Shown: positions 42,100 through 51,395, counted from the stretch's first letter. The stretch is DNA of 64,000 nt from JBALVO01 sp036961445 (GCA_036961445.1 JBALVO010000006.1:1-64000); one strand, 5' to 3'. Notes: generated by a model from the letters alone, not told the origin. A program made the numbers and translations.

Positions 42100-43626
42100 A
42101 TGCACTCAGATCAAGGTCTTTTTTCGCGATATTTTGTCCTGCTGTCCGCTCTGCTATTGGCGACGGTTGTCACTGGGGCGCGGGGTGCAGAGTTGACTCT
42201 GTCTCAGGTTCAGCAAGTGTTTCCAACAGCGCAGGTCATTACTTCTCTTAACGACAAAACTCTCGCCTACTCGGTTCGCAGCGAGCGTGGACAGTTGGGC
42301 TTCGCCTTCACTACCGGTGAGTTGGCTCCGATCTCTGCCTATTCAGGCAAGCCCATCAATACCCTGGTGGGGCTGGGTGAAGATGGTCTGATCAAGGGCA
42401 TCGCAATCTTGCACCACGAGGAGCCGATTCTGGTTATCGGCATTTCCGATGCTGATCTGGCAGCGTTTATCAACCAGTTTATCGGCAAGAAAACCACGGA
42501 TCGGATCCGGGTGGGGGCGCGGGGCCGCAAGGGCTATGTCGGTATTGATGGCATTACCGGCGCGACCATAACCACCATGGTGTTGACCAGTTCGGTAAAT
42601 AAATCAGTGCACCGGGTAGCCGAGACCTACGGCATTCCCCGCAGTTCTGCGCCGGCGATGCCTGGCATGGCGTCTGCTGCAACTGCGAATGTTGATTGGG
42701 ACGAGCCGGCCTGGAAGCTGTTGTGGCAGGATCGCTTGTTCGAACTGGTGGTCGTTGCGCTGGCATTAGTACTATTACTGGCGGTGTTATTTTTTCAGGA
42801 CTGGCTGGTTAAGCGCACAGTGCTATTTCATCGGCTGCGCGTTGCGTATCTTCTGTTTACCGTTTTTTTCATCGGTTTTTACTGCTCTGCCCAGTTGTCG
42901 GTTATTAATTTGTTGGCTTTTTTTCACAGTCTCAGCAGTGGTTTTTCCTGGGATACGCTGTTGATAGAACCAGTGATTTTTATGCTGTGGGCTTTTGTCG
43001 CAGTCAGTATTTTACTGTGGGGGCGTGGGGTTTACTGCGGTTGGCTATGCCCCTTTGGTGCCGCACAGGACCTTATCAGTAAGTTGGCCACGCACCTGGG
43101 AATTGAAGGATATCGTCTGCCGCAAATGGTGCATGAGCGGCTGTGGGCGATAAAGTATTTTATTTTGATTGCACTGGTGGGCCTGTCGCTGGATTCCATG
43201 GTGACCGCGGCAAAGTTGGCTGAGGTAGAGCCATTCAAAACGACTTTTATTCTGCGCTTTGCGCGGGAGCCGATATTTGTTGTGTACGCATTAGCCTTGC
43301 TGGCAGTGTCTGCTGTTAACAGTAAATTTTTCTGCAAATATCTATGTCCATTGGGGGCAGGTCTTAGCTTTGCAACGCGCTTTCGAATATTCGATTGGCT
43401 GCGGCGGCGCAATGAGTGCGGTACGCCCTGTGAGTCCTGCGGCCATCAGTGTCAGATAGCTGCCATCAAGCCAACCGGTGAAATTATTGACAATGAATGC
43501 CACTACTGCCTGGAGTGCCAGGTGACCTACTGGGATGAGCAGCGCTGTCCGCCGTTGGTGGAAAAGCGGAAAAAGCGAGAGCGGCGGCAGCAAAAGTCTA
43601 CGGATGTGATTGCGTCGGATTCCTGA
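42100..43626 (+). CDS. NosR/NirI-family membrane flavo-iron-sulfur protein
   Basis: A 508-residue protein. A signal peptide is followed by a periplasmic FMN-binding domain (about residues 80-175) with DGITGATIT, where Thr157 could carry covalent FMN. Membrane helices follow (about 214-410), with CGWLCPFGAAQ and CKYLCPLGAG motifs. The cytoplasmic tail has CGTPCESCGHQCQIAAI and ECHYCLECQVTYWDEQRCPPL. NosR and NirI are usually 600-750 residues, so this is a short form with fewer ferredoxin motifs. It is immediately upstream of nirS and no nosZ is seen, so a NirI-like role in nitrite reduction is more likely than NosR. Confidence 0.85.
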   Translation: MHSDQGLFSRYFVLLSALLLATVVTGARGAELTLSQVQQVFPTAQVITSLNDKTLAYSVRSERGQLGFAFTTGELAPISAYSGKPINTLVGLGEDGLIKGIAILHHEEPILVIGISDADLAAFINQFIGKKTTDRIRVGARGRKGYVGIDGITGATITTMVLTSSVNKSVHRVAETYGIPRSSAPAMPGMASAATANVDWDEPAWKLLWQDRLFELVVVALALVLLLAVLFFQDWLVKRTVLFHRLRVAYLLFTVFFIGFYCSAQLSVINLLAFFHSLSSGFSWDTLLIEPVIFMLWAFVAVSILLWGRGVYCGWLCPFGAAQDLISKLATHLGIEGYRLPQMVHERLWAIKYFILIALVGLSLDSMVTAAKLAEVEPFKTTFILRFAREPIFVVYALALLAVSAVNSKFFCKYLCPLGAGLSFATRFRIFDWLRRRNECGTPCESCGHQCQIAAIKPTGEIIDNECHYCLECQVTYWDEQRCPPLVEKRKKRERRQQKSTDVIASDS

Positions 43627-43645
43627 CTGTTGCACTTGGTTTTTG

Positions 43646-43659
43646 TTGATGTGCGTCAA
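43646..43659 (+). promoter_or_regulatory. FNR/DNR-type box before nirS
   Basis: TTGAT-GTGC-GTCAA matches the FNR-family palindrome with one mismatch. The centre is 70 bases before the nirS start, predicting a start near 43694; a TAGTCT -10-like element lies at 43681-43686. Confidence 0.72.
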
Positions 43660-43722
43660 GGTGAAATTTATTGAGAAGCATAGTCTGGTCTCTGCGATTA
43701 TGGTCCCGTGGAGGGGATGAAA

Positions 43723-45462
43723 ATGAAAAGAACAGGGAATACTTGGATCAAGCTGCTGCCCATGGCAGCCGTGTTTGCTGGATTGACCGTGGCATCGGTT
43801 GCCGGCATTGCACAGGACAAAACTGACCACCCGGGAGTGACACCCGGAGAAATGGCTTACAAGGGCGCGCCTACAGCGGCGGGTGATTTAAAACGCGTCG
43901 TCACTCCTGGCGCCCCCGATATGACCCAGGCGGAATACGATATTGCCGCCAAACTTTATTTTGAGCGCTGCGCCGGTTGTCACGGCGTGCTGCGCAAAGG
44001 GGCGACGGGCAAGCCCCTGACCACTGATATCACCCAGGAGCGTGGTACCGAGTTCCTCAAGGTGCTGATCAACTACGGCAGCCCCGGTGGTATGCCCAAC
44101 TGGGGTACTTCCGGTGACTTCAGCGAAGAGCAGATCGACATCATGGCGCGCTTCCTGCAGCACGAGCCGCCGCAGCCTCCCGAGTGGGGCATGAAGGAAA
44201 TGATGGACAGCTGGAAGGTGCATGTAGCCGAGAAGGATCGCCCCAGCAAGCCGCAACACAATTACAACATCGACAATATCTTCGCGGTAACCCTGCGTGA
44301 CGCGGGCCAGATTGCCCTTATCGACGGGGACAGCAAGGACATCATCGCTGTTCTTGATACGGGCTACGCGGTACACATTTCCCGGCCTTCACACAGTGGC
44401 CGCTATGTTTACACCATAGGCCGCGATGCCAAGATAGACATGATAGATCTCTACATGAATCCGCCCAAGGTGATCGCCACGGTCAAGATAGGCCTGGAGG
44501 CACGCTCTGTTGAGACGTCCAAGTACAAGGGCTTTGAGGACAAAATCGCCATTGCCGGTGCCTATTGGCCGCCACAGTATGTATTGATGGACGGCCCAAC
44601 CCTTGAGCCGAAGAAAATCGTGTCTACCCGTGGTATGACCGTGGATACCCAGGAGTATCACCCCGAACCACGGGTTGCAGCTATTGTCGCCTCGCACGAG
44701 CATCCGGAGTTCATCGTCAACGTCAAGGAGACTGGCAAGATTCTGCTGGTGAACTATAGCAACCTGGATGCACTCAATGTGACTACGCTGGAGGCTGCCC
44801 GCTTCCTGCATGACGGCGGCTGGGATTCTACCAAACGCTACTTCCTGACGGCGGCGAACAAGTCCAACAAGATCGCTGTGGTGGATGCCAAGGAGCGGAA
44901 GATTGCAGCGCTGGTTGATGCTACCGAGATTCCTCATCCGGGTCGCGGCGCCAATATCAACGATCCCAAGTATGGTCCTGTGTGGATAACCTCTGCTCTT
45001 GGTAACGAGAATATGACCTTTATTGGTACCGACCCCGAAGGGCATAAGAACAATGCCTGGAAAGTGGTGCGTACGCTGAAGGCCCAGGGCGGTGGTTCCC
45101 TGTTCGTGAAGAGCCATCCGAAGTCCAAGAACCTGTGGGTGGACAACACACTGAACCCGGATCCCAAGATCAGCCAGTCCATTGCAGTGTATGACGTCGA
45201 CAACCTCGAGGCCGGCTACGAAGTACTGCCGATTGGCGAGTGGGCTGATTTGAGCGAAGGTCCTAAAAGGGTTGTACAGCCCGAGTACAACGCCGCGGGT
45301 GACGAAGTCTGGTTCTCTGTCTGGAGTGGCAAGGATCAGGAATCTGCCATCGTGGTAGTGGATGACAAGACTCGCAAGCTGAAGAAAGTGATCAAGGACA
45401 AGCGCCTTGTTACACCTACCGGCAAATTCAATATCTACAACACCCGCAAGGATATTTACTAG
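43723..45462 (+). CDS. nirS: Cytochrome cd1 nitrite reductase
   Basis: A 579-residue periplasmic enzyme that reduces nitrite to NO. A signal peptide (LLPMAAVFAGLTVASVAGIAQ) precedes a heme c domain with CAGCH (Cys83, Cys86, His87). The rest is the eight-bladed d1-heme propeller; active-site histidines fit SHEHPEFIVNV and IPHPGRGAN. The ATG at 43723 is chosen because GGAGGGG lies six bases upstream; ATG 43717 and GTG 43708 are alternatives. The d1-heme synthesis genes (nirE, nirJ, nirD/L and relatives) are not in the window and must lie elsewhere for it to work. Confidence 0.96.
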   Translation: MKRTGNTWIKLLPMAAVFAGLTVASVAGIAQDKTDHPGVTPGEMAYKGAPTAAGDLKRVVTPGAPDMTQAEYDIAAKLYFERCAGCHGVLRKGATGKPLTTDITQERGTEFLKVLINYGSPGGMPNWGTSGDFSEEQIDIMARFLQHEPPQPPEWGMKEMMDSWKVHVAEKDRPSKPQHNYNIDNIFAVTLRDAGQIALIDGDSKDIIAVLDTGYAVHISRPSHSGRYVYTIGRDAKIDMIDLYMNPPKVIATVKIGLEARSVETSKYKGFEDKIAIAGAYWPPQYVLMDGPTLEPKKIVSTRGMTVDTQEYHPEPRVAAIVASHEHPEFIVNVKETGKILLVNYSNLDALNVTTLEAARFLHDGGWDSTKRYFLTAANKSNKIAVVDAKERKIAALVDATEIPHPGRGANINDPKYGPVWITSALGNENMTFIGTDPEGHKNNAWKVVRTLKAQGGGSLFVKSHPKSKNLWVDNTLNPDPKISQSIAVYDVDNLEAGYEVLPIGEWADLSEGPKRVVQPEYNAAGDEVWFSVWSGKDQESAIVVVDDKTRKLKKVIKDKRLVTPTGKFNIYNTRKDIY

Positions 45463-45510
45463 TCTCTCAGCGGGATAAAACCGGGCCGGATTTTTCGGTC
45501 CGGGCAAATC

Positions 45511-45542
45511 AAAAAGGGGTCTTCCATGAAGGCCCCTTTTTT
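45511..45542 (+). terminator. Strong intrinsic terminator of nirS
   Basis: A 14-bp stem with one G-T pair (arms AAAAAGGGGTCTTC and GAAGGCCCCTTTTT) is followed by more T. A second GC-rich hairpin lies just before it at about 45481-45504. Confidence 0.85.
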
Positions 45543-45616
45543 TTGCTTCTTTGTAGATCCCCGGGAAGACTGTTTTTCTATTCCCGGCGCAGGGCGAGTG
45601 TGTGTTGTTCAATTCC

Positions 45617-45762
45617 GGCACAGGGCGGGGGGTTACCTTGCTCCATGGCCGCGGCCCTCCGGGCTTCCCTCAGTTGGCTGGAGCTTTAAAGCGCTTCGCT
45701 ATCTCCAGCCGCCCTCGGCGCTAGCCTTTATACTTCCGCAAGGCAACCCCCCGCCCTGTGCC
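45617..45762. repeat. Structured repeat, left copy
   Basis: This 146-base element is bounded by 25-bp inverted arms (45617-45641 and 45738-45762, one mismatch). Inside are an 8-bp stem GGCTGGAG/CTCCAGCC enclosing AGCG-CTT-CGCT, a CCC-TCC-GGG hairpin and a GCCG/CGGC hairpin. Its core matches the right copy at 45851-45969 in opposite orientation, while the closing stem differs by paired changes. It encodes no recognisable protein. It could be a mobile repeat (REP/MITE-like), a structured RNA or a transcription barrier between convergent nirS and the TonB receptor gene. Confidence 0.7.
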
Positions 45763-45850
45763 TCTTTCAGTGCCAGGCCCTAAGCTACATGTTCATTGTC
45801 ATGGACCTTCACTAATCTCTACACGCTCGATGTCAGGCAGTGGTCCGGGT

Positions 45851-45969
45851 GTGTCCTGGCGGAAGTATCAAGGACAGCGCCGAGGGCGTGGAGGGAGACA
45901 GCGAAGCGCTTTCAGGCTCCCGACCAACTGAGGGCACCCCGGAGGGGCGCGGACATGGAGCCAGGACAC
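45851..45969. repeat. Structured repeat, right copy (inverted)
   Basis: The minus-strand reading of this segment shares long conserved blocks with the left copy, including CCTCAGTTGG, AAAGCGCTTCGCT, GCCCTCGGCGCT and ATACTTCC. Its closing stem is a perfect GTGTCCTGGC/GCCAGGACAC, a different sequence from the left copy but pairing equally well. Flanking bases up to 46026 also resemble the left outer arm but contain about 40 extra bases. The rest of the spacer (45543-45616, 45763-45850) shows nothing else I can assign. Confidence 0.65.
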
Positions 45970-46060
45970 GGCCGGATCGCTGCCGGGCGGGGAAGAATAA
46001 GCGAGGTAACCCTCGTCCTGTGCCGGAAAAAGTTACCCGTAATGTACGATAAATCCGTCT

Positions 46061-48142
46061 TTACAAGTTCAGAGTGAGCTTCATGGCGACGCTGCGTTCA
46101 GCGCCATACAGGTTCTCGGTTGAGGCGATGTAACTCTCGTTATTCAGGTTGAGCAGGTTCAGTGCCACCTGGTACTGTTGATCACTGCCGAAGTTTATAC
46201 CCGTTGAAATATTGGCAGTGAACCAGCTGTCTTTGTCCTCCAGCACGCTGCGCACAGTGCCCGGTTCTTCCAGGTCGGAACTGGATTCGCCGCGCAGGTA
46301 AATATCTGTCCACAGAGCCGGAACGGCTGCCAGTGCGCCTTCCCAGCGCACGCCTACCCGACCACTCAGAGACGGAATGCCCGAATCCCATGTAGAGAAT
46401 TCCTCGAACTCATTGCGTCGTTTCATCCACGTGAGATTGGTGTAGGGTTGCAAGCCCCAGGGACCGTTGAGGTAGGCCAGGTATAACTCTACACCGTGAG
46501 CTCGGGACTCACCGATGTTAAGGTAACGTCTGTCGCGTGACCCGGGGCAGTTATCTTCTTCCGCGCAGGCCTGGTGGTGAATATAGTCGTCGGACTCCGT
46601 ATAAAACGCCGTAGCATCGAGCACCAGAGCATTTTTTTGCATGCGCATACCCATCTCGTAATTGACGGACGTCTCCGGTTTCAGGTTTGGGTCGGGATTG
46701 ACGAATCGCGACCCGGCATAGGCGCCCGTAGCCAGTTGCATCAGTGATGGGTAGACATAGCCTTCGGCCACATTAACCCGTAGCCGTACGTCATCGCTGT
46801 ACTCCCAGACCATGCCCAGTGCGCCGATCAATTTATTGTCGTCGTCCAGGCTGCCGGGGGAAAGGCTTTCGCGGTCGCTGTATTTGAGGTCACCATCCAC
46901 AAAGTACTGGCGCAAGCCGGCGGTCAGGGTCAGGCGGTCATTGATTTCCCACTGGTCCTGCACAAACCCTGCCCAGGTCTCAATGCTGGCTTTGTCCTGG
47001 ATGATCTGGATGCCGCTGGGTGTTGGCGGTGCCCAGGCAAAGGTGTCCACGTGTCGGGTCTGGTCAACGTCATCGTTCAGATACTGTATTCCGGCCAGTA
47101 ACTGGTGATTGCCCATTGGCTGGAAGTTCAGTTGCATCAGAGCGCCATCGGTAGTGAGATCGCTGTTGCTATTGATATTGCGTTCGTACCAGACCGTTTC
47201 GGTTCGGGTATAAAAGTGCCTGTCGCTGTCCTGGTGATAGGCATTGGCGACCAGGTCTTTTGCCCAGTTATTGTCAATCGTCCAGTAGTAGAACAGCCCG
47301 TGTTTCTTCCTGTCTCGTTTTGGTGTCTCAAGATAGAAGTCAGTCAGTGGAAACGTGCTTTTTATTTCCTCTTCCACGAAGGTATGACTGCTGGATTGGT
47401 AGTCTTCGTAGGTGTATTCCAGGCGATGATCGCCAAAGTTCTTGCCGGTAAACAGGTACAGGCTTTCGTTATCGTAGGAGGTGTTCTCCATGGAACCTTC
47501 GGGTGTGGAGCGCTCATCGTGATCGCTTTCCGCCCAGGCCAGGCGGTACTCAAGCCCCTGCAGGTTGCCAAAGACGCTGGCGAAGCTGTTGTACCCCTCG
47601 GTGGCGCTGTCGTAGCCGCCGGAGACGGTGGCTTGTAGCGGTTCAGTGCCGCCCTTGCGGGTGAGGAAGTTCACCACACCACTCAGGGCACGGGATCCAT
47701 ACAGGACCGCACCGGAGCCACGTACCACCTCGATCCGCTGGACCATTTCAGGGTGCAGGGACAGGGGGGTGCCGATTTCATAATGGTCTGTCACTTCCTG
47801 GCTGTTGATCAGGATAGCGGTGCGGCGGGATTCCTCCCCGCGAATACGAACGCGGCTCTGGCCCGGCTGCCCGGAGTCGGTTACCTGGACGCCAGCCACA
47901 TCCCGTAGCATCTCTGCCAGTGTCGGTGCGATGGCGCGGTCCAGTTCTTGCTGTGTAATCACGCTCAGTGTTGCCGGGCTGTCGAATACACGCTGTTGAT
48001 TGCGGCTCGCTGTTACCACGAGTTCCTCAAGCGCATCGCCTGTGGGGGTGGTATCGGATGCAGCTGTTATTGCACTGTAACCCAGTAAGGTATACGCCAC
48101 CCACGCCACGACAGGCTGGGTATAGCTAAAATTTCTCACCAA
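46061..48142 (-). CDS. TonB-dependent outer-membrane receptor
   Basis: A 693-residue receptor with signal peptide, a TonB-box-like EELVVTASR, a plug domain (TLAEMLRDVAGVQVTDSG, RIRGEESRRTAILINSQEV, VEVVRGSGAVLYGSRALSGVVNF) and a 22-strand type barrel ending in a C-terminal aromatic-poor MKLTLNL. The organisation resembles the BtuB/CirA/FepA group. The substrate cannot be assigned and no transport partner genes are adjacent. It converges with nirS across the repeat pair. Confidence 0.9.
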   Translation of the reverse strand: MVRNFSYTQPVVAWVAYTLLGYSAITAASDTTPTGDALEELVVTASRNQQRVFDSPATLSVITQQELDRAIAPTLAEMLRDVAGVQVTDSGQPGQSRVRIRGEESRRTAILINSQEVTDHYEIGTPLSLHPEMVQRIEVVRGSGAVLYGSRALSGVVNFLTRKGGTEPLQATVSGGYDSATEGYNSFASVFGNLQGLEYRLAWAESDHDERSTPEGSMENTSYDNESLYLFTGKNFGDHRLEYTYEDYQSSSHTFVEEEIKSTFPLTDFYLETPKRDRKKHGLFYYWTIDNNWAKDLVANAYHQDSDRHFYTRTETVWYERNINSNSDLTTDGALMQLNFQPMGNHQLLAGIQYLNDDVDQTRHVDTFAWAPPTPSGIQIIQDKASIETWAGFVQDQWEINDRLTLTAGLRQYFVDGDLKYSDRESLSPGSLDDDNKLIGALGMVWEYSDDVRLRVNVAEGYVYPSLMQLATGAYAGSRFVNPDPNLKPETSVNYEMGMRMQKNALVLDATAFYTESDDYIHHQACAEEDNCPGSRDRRYLNIGESRAHGVELYLAYLNGPWGLQPYTNLTWMKRRNEFEEFSTWDSGIPSLSGRVGVRWEGALAAVPALWTDIYLRGESSSDLEEPGTVRSVLEDKDSWFTANISTGINFGSDQQYQVALNLLNLNNESYIASTENLYGAERSVAMKLTLNL

Positions 48143-48232
48143 TAGGTCTCCTTATTTCGAGCGATTGTATCTGACTGCCAGTGGGCTGCCTTGATCTGGC
48201 GCATTAAATGCATAAGGAAGCTAATAGGAGAG

Positions 48233-51200
48233 TTAATGAAAATTCCGCGATTTCACCTGTAGGGCCTGCAGCTCATGGGTGTAGTCATACAGGGCCCCGG
48301 CGATGATGTGGGTGACATTGTCCTTGGTTTCCAGGGTGCCTTTTACCAGTAGTAACTGCGCCGTCATCAGGGGCTGGCGAAATTGCTGCTGGGTGCGTTG
48401 CCATATCACGATATTGCTGTTACCGGTTTCATCCTCCAGGGTGAGGAACAACACACCTGAGGCACTGCCGGGGCGCTGGCGGCAGGTGACCAGCCCGGCA
48501 ATACGCACAAAGCGGTTGTTGCCAATATCGGCCAGATCGGTGTGGCGCTTGCAACGATTGAAGGGGTAGCGGTCACGTAGCAGGCTCATGGGATGAGCCC
48601 GCAGGGTCAGTCCGGTAGCGCGGTAATCTGCCAGTACTTCCTCTGCAATTGCCGGCGGCGGCAGTTGCACCGTGTCATCAAAGTAGCTGGATGGTTGGCG
48701 TTGTTCATCCTGCAGCAAGGGTTTGGGCTGTTCCAGCGCCATTATCTGCCACTGTGACTGGTGACGGTGACCACTCAGGGATGTCAGGGCGTCGGCATCT
48801 GCCAGGGCTTCCATGTCGCGCCGCTGCAGGGCGGCGCGCTGGCGCAGGTCACTGATCTGTCGAAAGGGTGCCTGTTGCCTGGCTTCTATGACGCGCTGCG
48901 CCCCATCCCGGCTCAAGCCTTTCACCAGGCGCAGGCCCAGGCGCATGGGTGGTTGGCTGTGCTGTACGCAGCGGCCGTCCAGTAACTGATGATCCCAGTC
49001 ACTCTGGTTGACGTCTATAGGCAGTACGGTGGCGCCCTGGCGGCGGGCGTCCTGCAGTAATTGCGACGGGCTGTAAAACCCCATCGGTTGGCTGTTGAGC
49101 AGGCCAGTGAAAAATGCAGCCGGGTGATGGCGTTTGAGCCAGGCAGAGACATACGCCAGCAGCGCGAAGCTGGCGGAATGGGATTCGGGAAAGCCATAAC
49201 CACCAAAGCCCTTGATCTGCTCGAACAGGCGCCGCGCAAAATCCTCGTCGTAGCCGCGTTCGATCATGCCCTGGGTGAGCTTTTTTTCGAAACTGAGTAA
49301 TTTACTGTTCTTGCCCCAGTTGGTGATGGCGCGGCGCAACTGGTCTGCCTCGCCACCGCTAAAGCCGGCTGCAACCATGGCCAGTCGAATAACCTGTTCC
49401 TGAAAAATAGGCACTCCCAGAGTGCGCTCCAGCACTGACTTAATGTCATCACTGGGATAACTGACTTCTTCGCGTCCCTGTCTGCGGCGCAAATAGGGGT
49501 GCACCATGTCGCCCTGGATGGGGCCGGGGCGCACAATGGCAATCTGGATCACCAGGTCATAGAAACGCTCGGGCCTGAGTCGCGGCAGCATGGACATCTG
49601 GGCCCGTGACTCGATCTGAAATACCCCAATGGTGTCGGCGGCCTGCAGCATCTGGTAGGTCGCGCGATCCTCTTTGGGTATGTCGCTGATAGTTTTGATA
49701 GCAGGGCAGTAGCGATGCACCATCTGCAGGCTCTTGCGAATGGCGGACAGCATGCCCAGCGCCAGGATATCTACTTTTAACAGTCCCAGGGATTCAATAT
49801 CCTCCTTGTCCCACTGGATGATGGTACGTTCGGCCATGCTGGCATTTTCAACCGGCACCAGCGTAGAGATGGGGCTGCGCGTGATGACAAAGCCCCCCAC
49901 ATGCTGCGACAGATGGCGAGGGCAGCCGAGAATTTCCTGTACCAGGCGATAAAACAATTCCGCTTGCTGGTTGTGCCCTGCGACCCCCTGTTCCTCGAAG
50001 CGCTTTGCCAGGTCCTGGCTGCGGTCCCACCAGGCCAGGGACTTGGCCAGGTCATCGACAAATACCGGATCCAGCCCCAGGGCCTTACCCACATCGCGGA
50101 CCGCACTGCGCGAGCGATAGGTGATGACGGTGGCCGCCAGGGCGGCGCGCCTACGACTGTACTTACGATAAATGTACTGAATGACTTCTTCGCGGCGCTC
50201 GTGTTCGAAGTCCACATCAATATCTGGTGGCTCGTCCCGTTCTTTGGAAATAAACCGTTCGAATAATAACGAGATCTGCTCTGGCGACACCTCAGTGATA
50301 AACAGGCAGTAGCACACCACCGAGTTAGCCGCCGAGCCGCGGCCCTGGCACAGGATGTCGCGCTCCCGGGCGAAGCGCACGATGTCATATACGGTGAGGA
50401 AGTAGTACTCGTAATTGAGCTCTTCGATGAGCACCAGTTCCCGCTCTATACGCTGCTGAATTTCTACCGGCACACCCTGCGGCCAGCGCACCGCGCAGCC
50501 GCGCGTTACCAGGTCGCGCAGGTAGGCGGTGGCGGTATACCCTTCGGGTACTACCTCCTGTGGATATTCATAGCGCAGTTCATCCAGGCTGAAATTGCAG
50601 ATGTTGGCAATGTGCAGTGTTTCTTGCAGCAGGGCGGGTGGGTAGCGCTGTAGCAGTTTATCCAGCGAACGCAGGTGTTGCTGACTGTTGGCCAGGCGCC
50701 TGCGCCCCAGCTGGTCAATACTGGTGTTGTGCCTCAGGGCGGTAAACACATCATGCAGTGGCTTGCGAGTGGCGCAATGCATTTGCACATTACCGCAGGC
50801 CACCATGGGAATGTCCGTGTCACTGGCTAGTTGGTGCAGGGCCTGGTAACGCGTCATTTCGTTGTTGCCCAGCAGGTGACTAACCCCCAGCCATACCCGC
50901 TCCTTGCACAGGCGCTTCAATTGCAGGCCGTAGGCGCGGTTGATCTCGTTGTTATCATCGGGTAGCCACAGCAGCAGGCAGCGTTTGAGGTGAAAAATAA
51001 CGTCTCGCAGGCTGGCTCTGTACTCTCCTTTGGGGCTGCGTCGCCGCGCCATGCTGATCAGGCCGGAAAGCTCGCTGTAGGCGGCCCGCGTTGGTGCCAG
51101 CGCCAGGAGTTTGATGCCCTCTTCAAGCGTGAACTCACTACCAATAATTAATTGGATGCCTAGTTCTTGTGCTGCTACATGAGCTTTTACCACGCCGGCC

Positions 51201-51331
51201 AGGGAGCACTCATCGGTTATAGCCAGGGCGGTATAGCCCAGTTCGGCAGCGCGCATCACCAGCTCACGCGGGTGTGAAGCCCCCCGCAGGAAGCTGAAAT
51301 TACTCAGGCAATGAAGTTCGGCGTAGGGCAT
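48233..51331 (-). CDS. dnaE2: Error-prone DNA polymerase (DnaE2/ImuC)
   Basis: A 1032-residue C-family polymerase. The N-terminal PHP domain begins YAELHCLSNFSFLRGASHP; the palm has PDIDVDFEHERREEV with catalytic aspartates; a helix-hairpin-helix and an OB domain (VRIAGLVTCRQRPGSASGVLFLTLEDETGN) end the protein. It lacks the longer C-terminus of DnaE1. It is the translesion polymerase of the ImuA-ImuB-DnaE2 mutasome. A LexA box lies 49 bases upstream. Here it is separated from imuB by four plus-strand genes. Confidence 0.95.
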   Translation of the reverse strand: MPYAELHCLSNFSFLRGASHPRELVMRAAELGYTALAITDECSLAGVVKAHVAAQELGIQLIIGSEFTLEEGIKLLALAPTRAAYSELSGLISMARRRSPKGEYRASLRDVIFHLKRCLLLWLPDDNNEINRAYGLQLKRLCKERVWLGVSHLLGNNEMTRYQALHQLASDTDIPMVACGNVQMHCATRKPLHDVFTALRHNTSIDQLGRRRLANSQQHLRSLDKLLQRYPPALLQETLHIANICNFSLDELRYEYPQEVVPEGYTATAYLRDLVTRGCAVRWPQGVPVEIQQRIERELVLIEELNYEYYFLTVYDIVRFARERDILCQGRGSAANSVVCYCLFITEVSPEQISLLFERFISKERDEPPDIDVDFEHERREEVIQYIYRKYSRRRAALAATVITYRSRSAVRDVGKALGLDPVFVDDLAKSLAWWDRSQDLAKRFEEQGVAGHNQQAELFYRLVQEILGCPRHLSQHVGGFVITRSPISTLVPVENASMAERTIIQWDKEDIESLGLLKVDILALGMLSAIRKSLQMVHRYCPAIKTISDIPKEDRATYQMLQAADTIGVFQIESRAQMSMLPRLRPERFYDLVIQIAIVRPGPIQGDMVHPYLRRRQGREEVSYPSDDIKSVLERTLGVPIFQEQVIRLAMVAAGFSGGEADQLRRAITNWGKNSKLLSFEKKLTQGMIERGYDEDFARRLFEQIKGFGGYGFPESHSASFALLAYVSAWLKRHHPAAFFTGLLNSQPMGFYSPSQLLQDARRQGATVLPIDVNQSDWDHQLLDGRCVQHSQPPMRLGLRLVKGLSRDGAQRVIEARQQAPFRQISDLRQRAALQRRDMEALADADALTSLSGHRHQSQWQIMALEQPKPLLQDEQRQPSSYFDDTVQLPPPAIAEEVLADYRATGLTLRAHPMSLLRDRYPFNRCKRHTDLADIGNNRFVRIAGLVTCRQRPGSASGVLFLTLEDETGNSNIVIWQRTQQQFRQPLMTAQLLLVKGTLETKDNVTHIIAGALYDYTHELQALQVKSRNFH

Positions 51332-51379
51332 GACGACTTAACAGGGCTGTATTTCGTGGATGAGAGGGTTTTTCTAATG

Positions 51380-51395
51380 CTGTATATATATACAG
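51380..51395 (-). promoter_or_regulatory. LexA (SOS) box of dnaE2
   Basis: CTGT-ATATATAT-ACAG is a perfect match to the gammaproteobacterial LexA consensus CTGT-N8-ACAG. It lies 49 bases before the dnaE2 start. Confidence 0.9.

Noticed and set aside
44389..45621. 410-residue minus-strand frame opposite nirS
   Set aside because: It is the antisense of a clearly conserved gene; no recognisable protein features, an effect of codon bias.
45617..45762. Integron attC site
   Set aside because: The ends read GTT...AAC, the opposite of the RYYYAAC...GTTRRRY layout, and no integrase or cassette array is present.
48190..48210. FNR box upstream of the TonB receptor (TTGAT followed by ATTAA)
   Set aside because: The half sites are seven bases apart instead of four, so it does not fit the family.
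48143..48232. Cobalamin riboswitch upstream of the TonB receptor
   Set aside because: The leader before the next gene is only about 90 bases and shows no B12-box-like sequence.
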